Source: Rhodamnia argentea
Taxonomy: Eukaryota; Streptophyta; Magnoliopsida; Myrtales; Myrtaceae
NCBI RefSeq assembly: GCF_020921035.1
Contig: NC_063153.1
Span: forward strand, 9,362,001 to 9,426,000
Direction: 5' to 3'
DNA length: 64,000 nucleotides
Shown here: in pieces, positions 59,792 through 64,000 of the stretch
Layout: each line of letters begins with the position of its first letter
Numbering within the stretch: the first letter of the stretch is position 1
Made by a program: the position numbers and the translations under genes
Notes under the pieces: model-generated
Told to the model about the DNA's origin: nothing
Databases searched by the model: none
What the model saw: the letters and a program-made list of their open reading frames with translations, nothing else

Positions 59792-61124
59792 TTAAGCAGC
59801 ATTTAGATTAGAGTTAGTACGAGGGTGATCAGTTGAGCAATTAGATAGGCAAGTTTCGCTAGTGTTAAATCCTTCTTCTTCCTCTGCCTCACGATCAGGA
59901 TCACGACCACCACCACCAGCATCATCATCTCCCTCTTCTTCTCCAGCATCCCACAGGAATCGGGCATATGAAGCGAGAACATAACTGCAACCGGAAAACA
60001 CAGTCCTTAGCTATGTTTTGAGAACAAATTTCAGGGATCATGGTCGCATTTATTGATACTAAGCATGAACAGACAGATTTCCATTGCATATGCTTGTAAT
60101 TTTACCAGTCACCAGGAGCAGATCGAACAGCTTGATCGAAATAGCTTCGAGCACGAGGGCCATCTTTGTGTGTAGTCCATATCAAATCCCCATAGAGAGA
60201 TAAAACATCACCATCGCCATCTTTTGGCTCATCACTCCTTTTGGCTAATATTGCTCTTTCGCAGTACTCCTCTGCTTTCTCTGCATCCCTCTGTACCTAA
60301 AATGGAAAAATTCACACCCATGCATACTAGATTTTAAATCGACTCGCTATTTTGACACGAAAGTCATAAAGAACGCCATGCAATTAACTCAAAATTAACA
60401 TTTTCTTTTTCGATTATTGGAATCCTATCTAATTTTCGTATGCCACTTAAAAGTTCGAGATGTTTTAGGAAGTGCGCGAAACAAGATGAATTTAGGAATT
60501 ATAATGACAACACCATACAAATTACAAATAAGAAATTATACAGATTACCAGAATTAGTACCTCTTTCAAGAACCTTGCATAATTTCCTAGAAGAAGAGCA
60601 TCACCAGGATGAGCTTTGATCATCCTCTGATAGTACCCATCCAGGCTCTCACTCCCTTGTCCCCAACCTCCACACCCGTCTCTCCCTCCATCCCCACCTC
60701 CGCCTCCGCCGCTCCCCGTGCCGCCGCCCACCAGAACACTGCACTTTTCATCCACCAGCTCCTCACTCAACCCAGAACAGCTCCACACGCTCTGAAACGG
60801 CAACGCCTCATCACAAACCTGATCCGCGCCGTATCTCTCCTCTTCTTCTTCTTGCTCTCCATCTTTCGGCTCTTGTGTCAGAATCAAAGAGGACCCTTTC
60901 CAGGAAAGTCTCTTCTTTGGCTTGAGCAGCTCTCTCGCATCATTTGCCGACGACGTCATGGACATCTTCTTCTCCTCCATGTCAGATAAAGCGGAGGAAG
61001 AGGAGAGATTCACGGAAAAGGGTCTGCTTGTTGGGATCCGGAAGGTAAATTCGGGTTCGGACGACGTCCGATGAATGCATGATGATGGTCTGAGGATGGG
61101 AGCGGACGTGCTCCTCAGAAGCAT
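59792..61124 (-). CDS. TPR-like superfamily protein (At4g17940/At1g80130-like)
   Basis: Three minus-strand exons, 61124-60561, 60296-60106 and 59984-59792, join in phase to 315 residues. The start MLLRSTSAPILRPSSCIHRT is typical of this plant family, whose members begin with an 'RSxSxPxL' block. A Ser-rich and acidic low-complexity region follows, including a Gly run near residues 135-160. The C-terminal half has helical tetratricopeptide-like repeats, each with a phrase such as GDALLLGNYARFLKE, GDVLSLYGDLIW and CYVLASYARFLWDA, joined by YYQRMIKAHP, AEEYCERAIL and ARSYFDQAVRSAPGD. These repeats are protein-interaction modules; the biological role is not known. The tail is Glu/Asp/Gly-rich. 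No damage is seen. Confidence 0.88.
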
Positions 61125-61244
61125 CCTTTTGACTCTCTCTGGTTTCTTTCAGCTTAACCCTTTCTCCCTGGGTTTTTCCACAGAGAGAGAGAGTAAAAGA
61201 CTCAGATCTCTCAGTCTGACATTGCGTTAACTGAGAGACAGGAG

Positions 61245-61252
61245 CTTTTATA
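61245..61252 (-). promoter_or_regulatory. Probable TATA box of the TPR-like gene
   Basis: On the minus strand the sequence reads catataaaagc, about 120 bases before the start codon. This leaves room for a leader of about 90 bases if transcription starts some 30 bases downstream. A CT/GA-rich leader (agagagagag at about 61180-61195) follows. Confidence 0.55.
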
Positions 61253-61924
61253 TGGTTCTACGCAAGACATGCTGACGAAAACAAATCCTTCACAGTTAAA
61301 ATACAACCTCCTTCCTTCTTCTTTCAAGATCCACGGGAGAAATCTTCATTGCATGTAAGAAAAAACATTGTAAATTTTCGATTCGACATGAAGACGAGTC
61401 AATTCTCCGTCGCCGTGAATCAGTCAGAACCCTTCAAGTCGTGTTAAGGTCGAGTCGATCATGGTGTTGTCGCGATAAATCGTTGGCCCCTTCGTTCGTG
61501 GTAGTTTGAGGTACGAAGATTGAGTTGCGAAAAGTAACTTCATTCGAGTATTTGTCATGCAAGTGTGAAAAAAAAAAAACAATGCAAATCTTTATAATCT
61601 TTTCTCAAAATGATGACTCCCATGATTTACCAACTTCTACGCGAGATATAATTGACTGTATTGATATTAGTAGTGACACCACTCACAGAACTTAAAGAAC
61701 CTAAAGGAGCCGGAGTCATATGTTCCGAAGAACGCCGTTCCTGCCAACTACCGAGGGTTGTATGTCTTTTTTCAGCCTACTCAAGTCCAATTCAGGTGCC
61801 TCCACACAAAGGGAGTCGCATGACCGGGGCCTAGACGACTGTTTAGAAGAAAACACAAGTCTCGACAAAGTCATAAAATCATGTGTGGGGGCCGATGCTT
61901 GCCTAGTCCCACTAGAGGCACAGA

Positions 61925-62130
61925 GAGAGAAGGTAAGTTGTTAAGAGGTCGGTAATTTACCATGTGCCGGACGTTAGTGGTTCGAATTCGCTTTATCTCC
62001 AACTTGTGAACTTAGCCAATATTTTTCTCTATGAAACTGAGACAGTTACCTTTGAGAAAATTCCAATAATAGTTGAGGCCTTGGCCGGTGATCCGGGCTG
62101 TATCCCACTCGGTCTATTAAACTAGAATAT
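61925..62130 (+). repeat. Possible tRNA-derived SINE
   Basis: The stretch gttaagaggtcggtaattta...ggttcgaattc has an A-box-like and a B-box-like motif at tRNA-like spacing, as in plant SINE heads. About 130 bases of body follow, ending near cactcggtctattaaac. I could not define flanking duplications. Confidence 0.38.
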
Positions 62131-62920
62131 TATATGATGGGGAAATTATTGGCCGTTAGATAGTCAATCCAGTGGTAGGCGGAAAAGGCACAGCATTGGC
62201 AAACGTGACTATATATGCACGTGCTCGGATTAACCACTCCTTTATTGAAAAGTTGTATTATTTGTTTTTCAATATGTTTTATCCAAAGTCGTACCGTATT
62301 TTCCACGTGATGGATTTGATCTAACTACTAAAGTTATGTGGGAGATACAAATTATAAGATGAACGAAAGCAATTAAGCTCAGTGTAGATGTTTCGAAAAC
62401 GGGGCATCATTTGATGAAAAAAAAATCGGTAAAAGTGGATTAGTAGTATATTAAAATTCGTCTCGCAGATGCAAACGGGGTTTAAAAACTTTCGGATGGT
62501 GCAATTACTCTTTTGAAACTTATCGAATCGATGCAATTAAGTGATTACGTTGATTTCGTCCAATTGGGGCGACGGTGCAGTTATGCTTAACAAAGATTTG
62601 TGCCATACTTGCAAGATAATGATCACGTCAATCACTCGAGTTAAAAAAAAAAATTATAAGATACCCTAATTCACTTGACAAGGTTGGAATCAAAAGTGAT
62701 TTCGATTGAGAGTCCGAAAGATGCCAAGCTTCTCGCGAGCTGTCCACTCGATGCCCTTGTCAAATTATTCAAATACCACGCGAGAAGTAGACTGAAACAT
62801 TTTCCTCGTCGCCACAAAGCAATGTCTTGACATTCACACGCTCGACCGGCTATGGTGGTCACTTGAGGCCAATGAGTTCATGACACCATGTTTTCTGAGC
62901 TTTGTCCCTCTGATCCTGAC
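62131..62920. other. Intergenic, no gene seen
   Basis: AT-rich, with no recognised coding region on either strand. Confidence 0.4.
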
Positions 62921-63030
62921 GTGATGGGATCGTGCGACCGTGAAGTGGGCCGCTCCAAAGAGATGAGGGCGATAGCAAGAGACATAAAGATGACGCCCCC
63001 TCTTTCAACATCTCTCTCGCTCCCATGCCG
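62921..63030 (+). repeat. Left copy of a ~110-bp direct repeat flanking a family 1 element
   Basis: Wording such as gtgaagtgggccgctccaaa, gacataaagatgacgccccc and ctctttcaacatctctctcg recurs in order at 63491-63605 (gcgagccgctccaaaagg, gataaagataacgctgctct, caacacctctctctctcac). Confidence 0.65.
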
Positions 63031-63049
63031 CACCGGCGAAATTGTCCAG

Positions 63050-63485
63050 AAAGTCATAAAATAATCGCGCTTTTACTAATTCAGTCCTAAAGCTTTTGAT
63101 TTTTCTCCATAGGCCTAGGCATCCCTTGTCTTTGCACAGTGCCCTCTGTCACAGTCATCAACAAGGCCCCGCGATGGCCGGCAAAGGGAAAAGCGGGAGG
63201 AAAAAAGTAAACAAGAAAAGGAAAACAGAAGAGAGGGAAATAAATAAATAATATTATTCAAAAAATAATAAAATTTTATTTTTCATTATCTACGTTAGCG
63301 TCGGTCATGTTGCGCCATGTAGAACGATCGGGCGTCCACGTCAGCAATTTCCAGCTAAAATTAAGCGGATCGATCCAATTGGCAAACCGTGAAAAGATTT
63401 AGGGCTCAATTATTAAAATTAAAAGCTTTATAAGACTTGAATTGGTAAAAGTGTAATAAATTTAGGACTTCTTAGGATAATTTTC
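63050..63485. mobile_element. Family 1 foldback repeat
   Basis: The left arm is short (gtcataaaataatcgcgctt, ttactaattcagtcctaaag). The right arm has the usual wording: cacgtcagcaatttccagct, atccaattggcaaaccgtga, aaaagtgtaataaatttagg and a gataattttccct end. An internal stretch has an unrelated purine-rich run (gggaaaagcgggaggaaaaa). Non-coding. Confidence 0.55.
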
Positions 63486-63490
63486 CCTCT

Positions 63491-63605
63491 TGATGTGATC
63501 GCGATTGTATGAGCGTGAAGCGAGCCGCTCCAAAAGGATCAGGGGAAAAAAGATAAAGATAACGCTGCTCTTTCAACACCTCTCTCTCTCACTCCCATAC
63601 TTCCT
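63491..63605 (+). repeat. Right copy of the ~110-bp direct repeat
   Basis: Partner of 62921-63030, same orientation, noticeably diverged. Confidence 0.65.
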
Positions 63606-64000
63606 TGGACTGCAATGGATTATAAACTTTAGAATGGCGTTGCATGCGACGAAAGGGGCAGACAACTTTGTCTTCTACTCTTCTCTCTCTCTCCCTCTCT
63701 TCATGTGAGAGACCGCTCAAAACATCTCCGTCCGTTTCCTTTCGAAAATGGGTTCACAACATATTTAGACGACGTTCCGTATCGGTGGAATCCGATCGAA
63801 TCGCTCTCGCACGCTCTCGTCCGATGCGGCACTTGGCTGCGACGGTCCTTGCTTGTGGTTAGTGGATTTCAGAAGAGGGTGTGCAAATAATGCGATCGAT
63901 CACGCGCGAATCAATGTTGGGCAGTGGATTTCAGAAGTATCTGCTCGTGGTTTACACAGTTCTGCATCGCGGCAACAGGTCGTGGTGTGAGAACAATGTT
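63606..64000. other. Window end, no gene recognised
   Basis: GC content rises at the very end. Short frames occur, but no domain is recognisable, and a gene could continue beyond the window. A phrase gcagtggatttcagaag near 63920 echoes agtggatttcagaag near 63861. Confidence 0.35.

Noticed and set aside
59792-60001. Start codon for a separate small gene at the TPR-like locus
   Set aside because: The open stretch is the third exon of the TPR-like gene; the bases before it form a normal 3' splice site (tttccggttgcag).

Overview
This is nuclear DNA from a flowering plant, almost certainly a eudicot. The evidence is GT-AG introns with T-rich 3' ends, plant-specific families (LRR-malectin receptor, G-type lectin receptor kinase, WVD2-like TPX2 protein, GT14 glycosyltransferase, GH3), AT-rich intergenic DNA, and many microsatellites and small non-autonomous repeats. 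The dispersed repeat built on 'caattcagtcctaaacc' reminds me of Myrtaceae (eucalypt-like) genomes; that placement is from memory and not proven here.

Layout. 1.4-6.0 kb (+): a 19-exon LRR-malectin receptor whose reading frame stops just after the membrane span, with no kinase behind it. 6-12 kb: intergenic DNA with a foldback repeat between direct repeats and a TTA-flanked MITE. 12.2-14.2 kb (+): single-coding-exon ANTH-domain clathrin assembly protein with a 5'UTR intron. 17.3-18.6 kb (-): intronless GT14-type glycosyltransferase. 19.3-20.3 kb: an inverted-repeat element carrying a broken GH3 fragment. 20-26.5 kb: no gene recognised. 26.9-28.6 kb (+): four-exon small protein with an N-terminal KIX domain. 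28.6-38 kb: repeat-rich, including a 671-bp foldback element with a perfect 10-bp target duplication. 38.7-41.2 kb (+): intact SD2-5-like lectin receptor kinase, followed at 43.1-46.1 kb by a decayed tandem copy. 46-54.5 kb: repeats and local tandem duplications. 55.6-58.1 kb (+): eight-coding-exon WVD2-like microtubule protein. 59.8-61.1 kb (-): three-exon TPR-like protein. 61.3-64 kb: SINE-like sequence and another foldback repeat between direct repeats.

The genes do not form a pathway; they are independent plant loci. I see no autonomous transposon proteins, viral genes, rRNA, confirmed tRNA or CRISPR array. Exon models were built by hand from splice signals, phase continuity and family similarity. 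All multi-exon models given close in frame.

The most noteworthy signals are the splice-consistent kinase-less receptor, the GH3 fragment inside an inverted-repeat element, and the recurring arrangement of foldback repeats lying between direct copies of local sequence (about 7.3-8.3, 47.9-49.1 and 62.9-63.6 kb).
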